From Euprymna scolopes (taxonomy: Eukaryota; Mollusca; Cephalopoda; Sepiida; Sepiolidae): DNA of 27,479 nt. A program made the position numbers and the translations under genes. A model generated the notes under the pieces. The model made no database searches. It was given only the letters and a program-made list of their open reading frames with translations, and had not been told where the DNA came from. Shown piece after piece: positions 18,910-27,479 of the stretch; position 1 is the first letter of the stretch, and every line of letters begins with the position of its first letter. The stretch lies in contig CM044502.1 of NCBI GenBank assembly GCA_024364805.1, positions 10,868,451 through 10,895,929 on the forward strand, in the 5' to 3' direction.

Positions 18910-21040
18910 TAAATAGATTTATTTTAGATAAATATAATCAAATATGATTCCGAAAATGTGTTCTTCTTATTGCGTTTGAAGGAAGTTTTAGCCTCGCAGG
19001 ATGGAGCGTTTCAGAATAAGGAAAAAAAAGCACTAAATTGAATTGTAAATCTACATTGTTCAAATTAATCAAATATTCTGCAGCGAAAAATTCACAATTA
19101 TTAAAACACAGAAGCGCTTGCTTAGAAACGAGATTAAAAACCTAATTACCCGATTCTAGAATATGAGAAAACGGAAATTGGCTGCTTCCATTTATTTCTA
19201 ATATATTTCAATAGATTGACACAAGTTGTTTGGGAATCCCTTTTTAATGTGCAATATGGCCGCTTTGATCATGTGTATTTGTACGTGTTTATTTTTTTAT
19301 GTGCGGCAAATTAATAATTGCAAAATGGAACGAGGAATGAAATGATCAGTAATGTTTCTGTTTAAGTATTTGAGTTTTATATAAAGACTGGTGAGGTAAC
19401 CTGGCGTCGACCGGTTCTCTAATTTTCTTAAAATTACGTAGGTTACATGACAAAAATAAGATTACAATTAATCAATGTGCTCTATATTAAGCACATTGAT
19501 TAATTGAAATTTCGAAGGTCTATGCTTATATGGACTAAAGATAAAAAGTGAAATAATTATGGCTTAGGTTAAGATCGAATTCACAGATAAAGTTTCCGGG
19601 AATGGTGGGGTAATCGATTTATAGTTTCAGATATTAAATTAGGATCCAACTAGATCCACAAACTAAAGTATATATTTTCCTTTCTTCAAATGTAGTCAGT
19701 TACAAGTATAGGAAGAAAAGAGAGAATGAACAGAGTAGTGAATATCCAAAAATATATTTGTTATTAAATTAGTAACCAGTGATTTTGATAGAAGTATAAG
19801 ATATTGCGATTGTACTTGAGTTGTCTCATCTTCAAACGTCGCCATTACATATCAACGCTCGGGACCCACATGATCTATGCAGAAAATAGCAAGAAAAAAA
19901 ACAAGAAAATAATTCAGCCCACTTTTTTTAGTTAAAACAACAGACATTTGTGCACAGGTGCTTCTAGAATAACGCATTTTCTTTTGCTCCACCATCTTCT
20001 CGTAATCCAGCGTTTTTAACAAGACTCTTCAATGCCGAACACGTTGAACTCTTTGTCCAGCCATGTGTCAGACATATTTTTCAACACTCGTTCTCGGGCC
20101 ACGTGTGTAACATGTTTATATCTGCATTTCTCGGACCACAGTTTTCTATTTCATATGTCTTTATTTAATTATTCTTCGCTGTGACGTCACCTTACACACA
20201 GCTCGGTCATGTGCATATGTTGGCGTGATTGGTTGTTGCCATGCACGCGTCCGCGCTCTGTTACGTTCTTACTTCCTTTATGATATTCGTAATAAAAACG
20301 AAAACTGTTGATTCGATTGAGCTTTTCAAAGGAAACGATAGAATTTTTTAAAAAATACAAACTAATATTGGCCTTGTATGTCTGACGCAACAATTGCTTT
20401 TTAGATGTAAGTTTAAGGCTTCTGTCACACTAGGTTTCTAAGTACGATGATATAAACAATTGACTTTACTTAATTACTGGACTAAGCTATTTTTAGCATG
20501 TGTACCAGACAGGTTTCTCATAGAAGGTGGCATTTTTTTATTTAACATTTCCCTATAGAAGCTGCGTCTACTTTAATCTCCTATTATTCACCTAGCTGGA
20601 TCATATAACAATGTATTCGTCTCTTTACGCGCAACGATACCAGTGATAGCAATGCTGCATCTCTGGACTTATTTTAACAGATCATAGATAATCCAAACCC
20701 AATGCCTATAACTATTACATTATGTTCTTATGCATAAGAATTGTCAGCTTTAGTTTTTTTAAATATAAATATTTGTATATAAATATATAAACATATTTTA
20801 CACACATGTACATGTCTAATGCTTTAGAAGAGCACCCCTTCTTTATATTATTAAAAAAAAACAGAATTATATTTATTTTTAATAAATGTAATACAATTTT
20901 CTAAATGCTCTCTCAGACTCTGACAAAATATCATCCGAATGCGTAAACGCTGTCTATCTATTTATTTTTCAGTATGTTTGCCCCCACTTATCATATTTTC
21001 ACTTTTTATATAATTGTTTCTATTTAGAAAAAAAGGGGGC
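18910..21040. other. AT-rich DNA, no gene recognised except a perfect hairpin
   Basis: No protein or RNA gene was recognised. A perfect hairpin at 19465-19506 is listed separately. TGACGTCA occurs at 20182-20189. Confidence 0.45.
19465..19506. repeat. perfect 17 bp stem, 8-base loop
   Basis: CAATTAATCAATGTGCT (19465-19481) is the exact reverse complement of AGCACATTGATTAATTG (19490-19506), with loop CTATATTA. After one mismatch the stem can add three more pairs outward. Confidence 0.9.
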
Positions 21041-21109
21041 ACTCTGAATAAGAACAAAAATAAAAATCTTCATTCCTCCTCCACTGACCAAGGACAGAAG
21101 AGGTGAAGC

Positions 21110-21245
21110 GTAGTATCAGAACAGATACTACACTTTGCTTCTATTTATATAGTTCATTGCTCATAAAATTTAAAGTTGAAACAATAAAAGCAAAAATTCA
21201 CAAACAAAAAACTTAGGCATAAAGCCTTAGCCAAAAGGCCAAGTT
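21110..21245 (-). pseudogene. U2 snRNA-derived sequence, interrupted
   Basis: On the minus strand CTTGGCCTTTTGGCTAAGG (21225-21243) matches the 5' end of U2 snRNA (TCGGCCTTTTGGCTAAGATCAAG). About 80 bases later AAGTGTAGTATCTGTTC (21119-21135) matches the next U2 block, including the GTAGTA branch-site-binding segment. It continues TGATAC, as U2 does after its first stem-loop region, as if the segment between were deleted. An AT-rich insertion therefore separates two parts that are contiguous in U2. The 3' Sm-site half is not clearly recognisable. It is a pseudogene or a piece of a U2-derived retroposon. Confidence 0.7.
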
Positions 21246-21528
21246 CTCTTAGTTCTCTTGATTTACGGTGCAATGCTGGTTCTTCACAGAGGTCCACTAT
21301 CCCAGGCGTTGCCTTCTCTCTTTGAGAAAGGATTTAGCTTTTTTGCTAATCGCCTGAGGCGCCTTTACCAGGGAATTATTGGATTGTGTAGTGGACTTTC
21401 GGTCAGCGTTCAAGTTGTGGATAACTTGACAAAGACCAAAGTTACTTCTCATGAAAGAGGAGAACTATTTATGGCACAATGGGAGATTCCATTTTGCACA
21501 CATAGGCCAGTCTATTCTTTGGATTGTT

Positions 21529-21569
21529 ATTGGCTGAATCACCTGATTGGATATGCTTGTACATAAATA
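21529..21569 (+). promoter_or_regulatory. candidate promoter: two CCAAT boxes and TATA
   Basis: Two inverted CCAAT boxes (ATTGG at 21529-21533 and 21546-21550) precede a TATA-like CATAAATA at 21562-21569. CTCAGTCC about 20 bases further on could be an initiator. Spacing is as in pol II core promoters. Transcription is inferred, not shown. Confidence 0.35.
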
Positions 21570-21625
21570 CAAGCCCTCAGTCCAGCTCAATTTGGTGTCT
21601 GTCTTGTGCATAAGCTGGACCCTTG

Positions 21626-21702
21626 GTAAGTCTTGCTGCTATTATTATTATTGTTGTTGTTGTGTGTTATTGACTAACACAGTTCTTTTGATTATTCGAC
21701 AG
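21626..21702 (+). other. candidate spliceosomal intron, 77 bp
   Basis: It begins with the strong donor GTAAGT (21626-21631) and ends TTTTGATTATTCGACAG (21686-21702). A consensus branch site, GACTAAC (21672-21678), lies about 24 bases before the acceptor, after an ATT/GTT-rich stretch. The candidate promoter lies 57 bases upstream. Open frames flank and cross it (21258-21566, 21547-21948) but show no known domain, so a coding role is not claimed. Confidence 0.4.
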
Positions 21703-22119
21703 GAATGCCAACAAGGCTGCCTAGGCACGTTTTGCAAGTTAGAGTTCCCCTCCACAAGGGTCACTGACTTCCCAATCCCACTTTCTTACCCTGGTATCTT
21801 GAGTTGTTCCAATTCTAAATTAGTTTCTTCTGCTTGGACCTTAAGGAGTATTCGTGATTACTACATGAATCATTTGTTGTGTTCAAACTTAGCAGACCTT
21901 TTTGAATATTGGGAAATTTATTTTTATTATTCCTTCATTGTTATCTAATCAGATTATATATTTTCATTTATCACTCTCCATCACTCTTGCCATCTCCCTT
22001 TCTCTATAGTAACAAGGCCGATAGCCATTAGTCGCGTGCTCTTGTGTAATGAATGAATGCGTGAATGTAGGATCGACATGAAATTCTTAAAGATTAACTA
22101 AAATGACCGAAGAATGGGC

Positions 22120-22272
22120 TGGAATGGCTTAAATAAAAATTGAATGACTTTAATGAACTTAAGGATTAATTGAATGACCTTAAGGATGACTTGAATGCTC
22201 AAAAAATAACTGGAATACTTAAAAAAAAACTTGAATGATCTGGAGAATTACTTGAATAGCGATGAGACTTAC
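22120..22272 (+). repeat. diverged ~21 bp tandem repeat
   Basis: Seven units begin with TTGAATG or TGGAAT: 22120, 22140 (30 bp), 22170, 22191, 22211, 22231 and 22252. Examples are TTGAATGACCTTAAGGATGA(C) and TTGAATGATCTGGAGAATTA(C). Units are 20-21 bp, one of 30 bp, and clearly diverged. Confidence 0.7.
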
Positions 22273-22369
22273 TGGTTGTAAAGTGGTTGATCATTTTACA
22301 TTAAATTAATACAGAAAAGTGATCCTCGCTTTATATCGCAAAGTTACAAACATAAGTACAGCATGTAGT

Positions 22370-22414
22370 AAGAACAGATACTACACTTTGATCTTGACCA
22401 AAAGGCAAAGAAAA
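22370..22414 (-). pseudogene. U2 snRNA-derived sequence, 5' part
   Basis: The minus strand reads CTTTGCCTTTTGGTCAAGAT then CAAAGTGTAGTATCTGTTCT, close to nucleotides 5-46 of U2 snRNA (CTTCTCGGCCTTTTGGCTAAGATCAAGTGTAGTATCTGTTCTT) with a few substitutions and one inserted A. Both the segment that pairs with U6 and the branch-site-binding GTAGTA are kept. After this the match becomes weak, although GCGAGGA and TATTAATTTAATG farther on are faintly like the middle of U2. No usable Sm site is clear, so it is probably a pseudogene or retroposon head. Confidence 0.75.
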
Positions 22415-22736
22415 GGGTATTTATTTGCTCACGACCGAGCAAATAAGGCACAAGGCCGATTTTTAATGTGAGGAGTGAAGAGGAAATGGGGACCAACTCC
22501 ACGGGGAGTAGGGGAGCTGGATAGTGACAATTGGTATGAAGGGCTGCCTCTACATTGACCAAGGTCTTATATGTGGGGTTACATAAGATATTATTATTAA
22601 TACGTGTGACTATACAAGAAATAACCCCCATTATTGTCGTTTGATATAAGTATGGACAGAAGCTAACGATGGAATTAAATATAAAATTCAATGGAATAAA
22701 TTTAGACTATATTTTAAAAATATGGTCCAACATTAA

Positions 22737-23002
22737 TGTTGTGTTGTAAGTATTTGAATGATTGACGTAGGAAAACTCAGTAACAGTTAGATAAATATGC
22801 ATTTACGAAAATACATGAAAACTGTAAATTGAGCAATATCTTTGCTCAACAGCTGGACTAGTGGGTGACAGCCATCTTCTCCGCGTGTCTGCCTTGAATT
22901 ACTTGGTAAACCGTTTCTCGCTACCCGGAAGAAACGTGCATGGACGGAAGTGACGTCACGGAATAGTTCATTACTCCAGGCAGTAGAGGTGCCTCCTCAA
23001 CA
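22737..23002 (-). repeat. left LTR (3' LTR of the minus-strand element)
   Basis: Starts TGTTGTGTTGTAAGTATTTG and ends TCAACA, so the ends are short inverted repeats TGTTG/CAACA-like. It aligns with 25227-25478 throughout. It contains a palindromic cAMP-response-like GTGACGTCAC at 22950-22959. Confidence 0.75.
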
Positions 23003-23204
23003 CGTCCTCTTAAGGTTTTGTTAAAAAAAGCTCTAATAACTTCTTTCATTTAGGATCGATCATTAGTGAAACGATGACATTTTTTTACCGAACCGATCGT
23101 CGCTATTCAGGTGTTGTTTTGGGAGGTTAGAGATCAAATGTCGCGAAAATAGTGTCGATCAGTTCTTCTCGACTTCTTTGATTGATCTTGTTTGCCGGAC
23201 CTCG

Positions 23205-23228
23205 TTTTTTTTTTTTTTTTTTTTTTTT
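23205..23228. repeat. (T)24 run
   Basis: Homopolymer of 24 T inside the LTR element. Confidence 0.95.
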
Positions 23229-23229
23229 C

Positions 23230-24200
23230 TGCAATGCGTCGCTTTGTAGTCTTTCTTGCCACACCTATTGCATATTTTCCTTTTATAAAAAACATCTAAC
23301 TAACCAATATTGTCCGCCGCAACGCTTGCACAGCCTTGTGGATGAATTTGGTTTGGACATTTTGATGTCCATCCTTTGGTCTTGCCTGGTTTTTATTCCC
23401 GTTTGTTTGTTTTTTCCTATGACAGTAATACTTTGGTCTGAAACTAGTCCCTCGTACGTATGACTCGCCTAATTCGTCGATGTTTCGTTAGTCGTTTTTT
23501 TACACTAACTACACGTTGGCAATCCTCGGCCAACTCCTGGAGAGTGAGCCCTAGTTCACTTTCGAGTCTAGATAGGACTCGTCATCTTATCTCTGTTTTT
23601 CGATTTTTTGCTAAGACGAAACCCTCTGCTCAAATCAAACATTTGAAATCGCGCACTGATAATTTAGCTAGAGGAAAATCGTCACAGTGTTTATTAATAA
23701 TAGACGCTAAGGTAAGATAGTTTTCATCGTCGCGTTTTGCAAGGTTAAACACTTCCATCTTTTGTGAAAAAGCGTCGTATTTGAGTTGAAAGTTAAGATA
23801 ACAGCTCTACCGCTCCGGAAATTTCAGCTCGCTCATCTTCCCAGGTAAAATATAGTAAACGAACTTACTGCATTATGTGGTTCCTAGCTTCTAGAAGTAG
23901 GTGGATATTTTTGGCATTGTTCCACTCTTGACAGTCAACAGTGAAGTCCTCGTATCTCATATAAAAAGCGTTAAACGTCATATCCTGTCGGTTTGGTAAT
24001 TATTGTGTTTTGGGAAAGTGCGGTGCTGTCATCATTGCGTTTCAACTTATTCGACATTTTTAAAAACAGTTCACGTGTTTGTTTCTGCTGAAGTATCAAT
24101 TTCCTGTCTTGTTCATTATGTTGAAGACACCATTTTACCTCCAACATATTTTGCCGTTGTGCCTGTTTTTGCATTTGGTCTTTAAAATTTTCCTCCAACG
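23230..24200 (-). pseudogene. gag-like remnant of the LTR element
   Basis: The upstream part (about 23970-24200 on minus) is rich in Gln, Lys and Glu and looks coiled-coil-like. The middle resembles a retrotransposon gag capsid-like region. The end (about 23235-23330) has two zinc-knuckle-like cysteine motifs with CX2C starts, typical of nucleocapsid. It is a fossil with several breaks and no intact reading frame. Confidence 0.6.
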
Positions 24201-24339
24201 TTTGCTCGTGATCTCTTTGTAATTAGTAATTGCGTGATTATGGTCCTCAATATTAGATATCCTTTCCAGGCGGACGACAATTTTTTTCTGGAAACTGGGA
24301 AAACTCCTGAGCGGGCAAACAAAAAAGAAATTGCCCTTT

Positions 24340-24343
<4 letters not shown>

Positions 24344-24404
<61 letters not shown>

Positions 24405-24420
24405 GCGTGCGTGTGTGTGA
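24344..24420. repeat. (GT)n microsatellite
   Basis: About 38 GT units, pure for the first 56 bases, then with GC interruptions. It lies inside the LTR element and gives spurious Thr-His open frames on the minus strand. Confidence 0.97.
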
Positions 24421-25226
24421 GTGTAAAGGCTGTCAGGTTTCACTGGGTGTTTCCGTTTACTAAACTTTAAAAGAAAACTAATGCAGGCGAAAATTTATTT
24501 TCCAAAATATTACTGCAGAAAAAGATGCTTAATTTTCTGCTAGAAAAAATGTCCACGTTTCATAAATTAAAAAGTTAATTTCCAACGACAGCCAGGAATA
24601 TAAACAAATATTTACAACTCGAGGTGAAAAAAAATTGAACAAATTAAAAAAATCAGTTTTCCAGTTTGCATGAATTAATTAATAAACAACTACACAACGA
24701 TACACGAGTGCAAAATTAGCTCAACATTTAAAAATAGACAGTTTCTTTTATTCAAAGGAAAGTTCTGTTTTCTCCTCTACCTGAACTGTCTAATGTGCAC
24801 AAAAAGTGGACAATTATATTTAGAATTAAAGTCAATTCTTTTTCTTTCTTGTCTCCACAAAGTAAGTTTTGTTTTCATTTTTTTTCGTTGCCACAAGAAA
24901 CAATTACACCTATTAAACGCTTTATAACAAAAGTAGGGGTTTTCAGAAATAAGAATTACTTTTTGCACAATTATACAGGAAAGTAAATGTATTACTAAAA
25001 ACATTTTCGAAAAGATAAAAAGAGTGTTTACTTACAACTTAGATCAAACCTCTCTCCTATTTAACCCCGAGCTTACTTGCACTGTTTTTGTTGTTTTTAA
25101 GGGTCCTAGTGTGAGCTATTTCGAATAGGCGCTGACAAGTTATTTTGGTTTAAAATTAAATTATTTCGCCGCCAAACAGTTGATTTGGGTTCTTCGTGTA
25201 AGTTCAAATCTCTGTTTGGCCAGTTT

Positions 25227-25478
25227 TGTTGTGTTAGTATTTGAATAATATACAAGGAAGAACACTCTAACAGTTAAATAAATATGTATAGACGAAAATA
25301 CATAAGAAAGGTAAACTAAGCAATATCTTCGCTCAACTAGTGAGTGACAATATTTTCCGCGTGTCACTCTCTGACTAAGTTGGAAAACCGGTTCTCTTTA
25401 CCCGGAAGTGATGTCATGGATTGACGTTACGTCATCAAATAGTTCATTATTCCAGGCAGTAGAGGTGCGTTTCCAACA
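25227..25478 (-). repeat. right LTR (5' LTR of the minus-strand element)
   Basis: Starts TGTTGTGTTAGTATTTGAAT and ends TTTCCAACA. It is collinear with the left LTR; shared blocks include AACAGTTA-ATAAATATG, GCAATATCTT-GCTCAAC, CCGCGTGTC and CCAGGCAGTAGAGGTGC. TGACGTTACGTCA lies at 25422-25434, the counterpart of the palindrome in the other LTR. Confidence 0.75.
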
Positions 25479-25567
25479 AATGGCCGACCAGGTTTAAATA
25501 TTTCTACTAGGATGGAAACATATATTCATGGTTTTCTCTTCTTTTATTACAGCATATGACTTTTAAA

Positions 25568-25997
25568 GCTTGGCAACTTGAAGTCGACAGGCAGACGCTA
25601 AAGTTTCTGTTACTAACTATGAGATCGCGATTACATTCTTGTCTAATCTTGAAAAGAGTTTATCTATTAGATCAACTGATTTTTCTGTTTCTCGTGGAGT
25701 CGATTTCTATATCGATCTGAACAATCTGTTATATTTTAAGATATCTTTTATCACAGCAGATCTAATATCAACTATTTATGGAGTACTGTTATTATATCTG
25801 CACTGGTGACTCTTTGTCCCGTTTAAAGTCATGTAGCGATGAGTTTTTGAGTATGATTGATTCCATTTATCCTTTATTCCAGCCTGACTATACTCGTTTA
25901 TTCAATAGTCTCTGCACATTCGCAGCTTTGTTACTTAATAGCAATACTCGCTCCTATTTAAGTTGCTTCTTCAAATATAAAACTATCTTTCTGCTGA
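25568..25997 (+). other. open stretches of unknown origin
   Basis: This region, between the LTR element and the last LINE, has plus-strand open frames that are less AT-biased than the surroundings: one frame without an early ATG up to about 25809, and another at 25778-26095 whose last third is LINE tail. The residues (for instance FQPDYTRLFNSLCTFAALLL) match no family I recognise. A TTCTTTTATTACAG acceptor-like motif lies just before (25539-25552). It may be a decayed gene piece of host or mobile origin, or chance. Confidence 0.25.
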
Positions 25998-26017
25998 CTC
26001 TGTTTTTACTATACATA

Positions 26018-27052
26018 TTTTTTACACGGTGGTCACCACTTATCAAGGCCCAGAAGCCACTCAGGGATAAGGTTATTGCAAGTATAGTACGTTAGTGTGG
26101 AGATTTGATGAAGTGTTTACTTAAGGGGGCGGTTCATAAGGAATTTGTTAACGTTGGACCTGAAGACATCCAAGTTGTAGTCAGGTGGGAAGCAGGCAGA
26201 CAGAACAGAGTTCCACATGCGTGCATTTCTTAGAAAGAAGCTTTGTTCATGGAATCCACGTTTTGATTTAGGCACAGATACAGAGTGGGGGAAATTTTTC
26301 ACAATGGATTCAGCTAGACGGGTGGTTTTCGTGAAAGATTTGCTAGGGGGACCAGAGATTAAAGTTCAGACGAGCACCTGCCATGGAAATAACGATAAAA
26401 CAGGGATAAGCTCGCAACGTCTCTTCTGTGGGAGAGAGGTTGCAGGGTAGAGAAAAGGGCAGTCTATTTTGTACTCTGTCAAGGTAGGATAGGCTGTTTT
26501 TAGCAGCTCCTGCCCAAGTATGGCAACAGTATTCCATCCTTGGACGCACTTGGCTTTTATATAGATAGAGAATTGCATCAGTAGTAAGACATCTTCTGGA
26601 GCGGTAGAAGGATCTCACCATCTTTCCAGCTATCTTGGCAACAGACTTGATGTATAGGACAGTCCTGGAAGCTTGTCTAAACACGGGGCTTCTCCCAGAC
26701 GAGAGTCATCCATTTCAATTGATGCCAGATGGGGATCAAAGCGTTGATGTTGTAAAGATAGGCGTTTGGTTTTAGATGCATTAAAGGTAACCAGCCATGA
26801 CTTCCCCCACTGTATAACGCGCTCTAGATCAGAGGAGAGAGAATCAGAGAGAACTTTGTCATTTACAGCCTTTGATGTGTTGCCGTAGATGGTCGTGTCA
26901 TCAGCATAGATGTCAACGAATGATTTAAGTATGTGTTTAGGGAGGTCATTGATGTAGATCAGGAAGAGAGTTGGGCCCAGGATTGACCCTTGAGGGACTC
27001 CAGCATTAATACTGCAGGCCTTTGATTTTTGTCCATCGACCACTACTCTTAT
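26018..27052 (-). mobile_element. 5'-truncated LINE, about 1.03 kb (type A tail)
   Basis: The T run at 26018-26023 is the minus-strand A tail, followed by ACACGGTGGTCACCACTTAT and a 3'UTR nearly identical to that at 7531-7763. The element then runs through the RT C-terminal part into the palm and stops within the segment before the GVPQGS motif at about 27052, where similarity to the large LINE (9470-9476) ends. This is a classical 5' truncation. It looks younger than the 8.4-11.8 kb copy by the length of uninterrupted frames. Confidence 0.9.
26117..27043 (-). pseudogene. LINE reverse transcriptase C-terminal part
   Basis: Frame 26630-27043 gives SINAGVPQGSILGPTLF, IYADDTTIYG (catalytic Asp pair) and VIQWGKSWLVTFNASKTK. 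The next frame 26343-26684 gives YIKSVAKIAGKMVRSFYRS and YLYKSQVRPRMEYCCHTWAG. The last frame 26117-26302 gives KNFPHSVSVPKSKRGFHEQS and RMWNSVLSACFPPDYN, with a natural stop after FLMNRPLK. Compared with the large copy, about 30 nt after DKLPGL and about 22 nt after VQNRL are missing, and both changes alter the frame. It is inactive by truncation alone. Confidence 0.9.
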
Positions 27053-27447
27053 CCTTTGTTCATTTAAAAACGTAGTGACACCTCCTGTCTTTGCGAACTC
27101 ATCTTTCGTTCTCGTTACTTCCTTATGTCCAGTGATTTCAAGCCTTTTGGGAGGAATTTTTCATGTTTTTTTCTCGTAACCATTTTTATTATCATTATTA
27201 TTGATATATTGTCTCATTTTAAGCGATTTCATTTTATCAGTTCTTTCTTTGTTTGTCGGCATAATTATATTCTTCTATGACTTCCTCTTCCGATGTAAAA
27301 CAGTATTTGCGGCACTTAGCTACATTGATATGCCGGCCAGGCCAGATAACATACATCGTCTAATATTTTCTAATAATCATCAATAGGCGACACTTCGCTT
27401 GACATGGACATTGCAAAAGATTTTAATTCAGTTATCTCTTACCCATA

Positions 27448-27450
<3 letters not shown>
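27053..27450. other. no gene recognised
   Basis: AT-rich DNA with one 61-codon plus-strand frame (27201-27386) that lacks recognisable features. Confidence 0.45.

Positions 27451-27479
<29 letters not shown>
27451..27479. repeat. (TA)n microsatellite at window end
   Basis: Pure AT dinucleotide run reaching the last base, so its full length is not seen. Confidence 0.95.

Larger units (their letters stand above)
22737..25478 (-). mobile_element. LTR retrotransposon fossil, gag-like internal region, no visible pol
   Basis: Two directly repeated LTRs (22737-23002 and 25227-25478) enclose 2.2 kb. Coding remains are on the minus strand, so the right LTR is the 5' one. Just inside it, on the minus strand, TGGCCAAACAGAG could be a primer-binding site. 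A purine-rich AAGAGGACG abuts the left LTR. The inside shows gag-like sequence with zinc-knuckle motifs; protease, reverse transcriptase and integrase were not seen, so the copy is internally deleted or a gag-only derivative. Gag character suggests the Ty3/Gypsy group; BEL/Pao is not excluded. It is broken in several places, and the LTRs are well diverged, so the insertion is old. No clear target duplication was found. Confidence 0.68.

Noticed and set aside
23182-23720. Two plus-strand open frames of 86-93 codons
   Set aside because: They lie antisense to the gag-like remnant of the LTR element and one starts in the T run; shadows.
24135-24443. Open frames with Thr-His or Val-Cys repeats
   Set aside because: They are translations of the GT microsatellite.
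1-27479. CRISPR array, operon or bacterial system
   Set aside because: No regularly spaced repeats, no long intact genes and no ribosome-binding-site-led gene runs; content is that of an animal nuclear genome.

Overview
The window looks like gene-poor, AT-rich nuclear DNA from an invertebrate animal, built mostly from dead transposable elements. Evidence for a metazoan: a Jockey-superfamily LINE with several truncated relatives, two mariner (maT-like) elements, a transposon carrying the DUF4817-type helix-turn-helix common in arthropods, a short Helitron of a type seen in arthropods and molluscs, 5S rRNA- and U2 snRNA-derived sequence, and long GT and TA microsatellites. The phylum cannot be fixed from the sequence; an arthropod (for example a crustacean) or a mollusc fits best. 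No intact host protein-coding gene was recognised.

Layout. 1-1612: unassigned AT-rich DNA. 1613-2530: decayed mariner. 2794-3145: possible lone LTR. 4528-4710 and 6625-6797: two copies of a 175-185 bp MITE with TIRs of about 47 bp; a second, unrelated MITE (4715-4900) sits directly beside the first. 7531-11774: a cluster of three LINE copies, the largest (8362-11774) still showing an APE-type endonuclease and a reverse transcriptase with a YADD box. 12286-12440: GC-rich repeat-like patch. 12645-12807: transposase fragment. 13194-14069: second mariner. 14486-14755: diverged LINE piece. 14788-15357: internally deleted DUF4817-type transposon with clean TIRs and TA target duplication. 15640-15852: 5S rRNA-like sequence, probably the head of a SINE. 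16219-16530: another LINE tail. 17371-17717: TA repeat followed by a fold-back element. 18517-18909: non-autonomous Helitron. 19465-19506: perfect 17 bp hairpin. 21110-22414: two U2 snRNA-derived sequences flanking a CCAAT/TATA promoter candidate with a well-formed 77 bp intron candidate. 22737-25478: old LTR element on the minus strand with gag-like remains and no visible pol. 26018-27052: 5'-truncated LINE with most of its RT domain.

All six LINE copies lie on the minus strand and fall into at least three 3'UTR types, so more than one lineage contributed. There is no operon-like or cooperating gene set. The most promising items for follow-up are the paired U2-derived sequences, the promoter plus intron candidate near 21.5-21.7 kb, the gag-only LTR element, and the repeated TATA module at 7.4, 13.1 and 14.2 kb.
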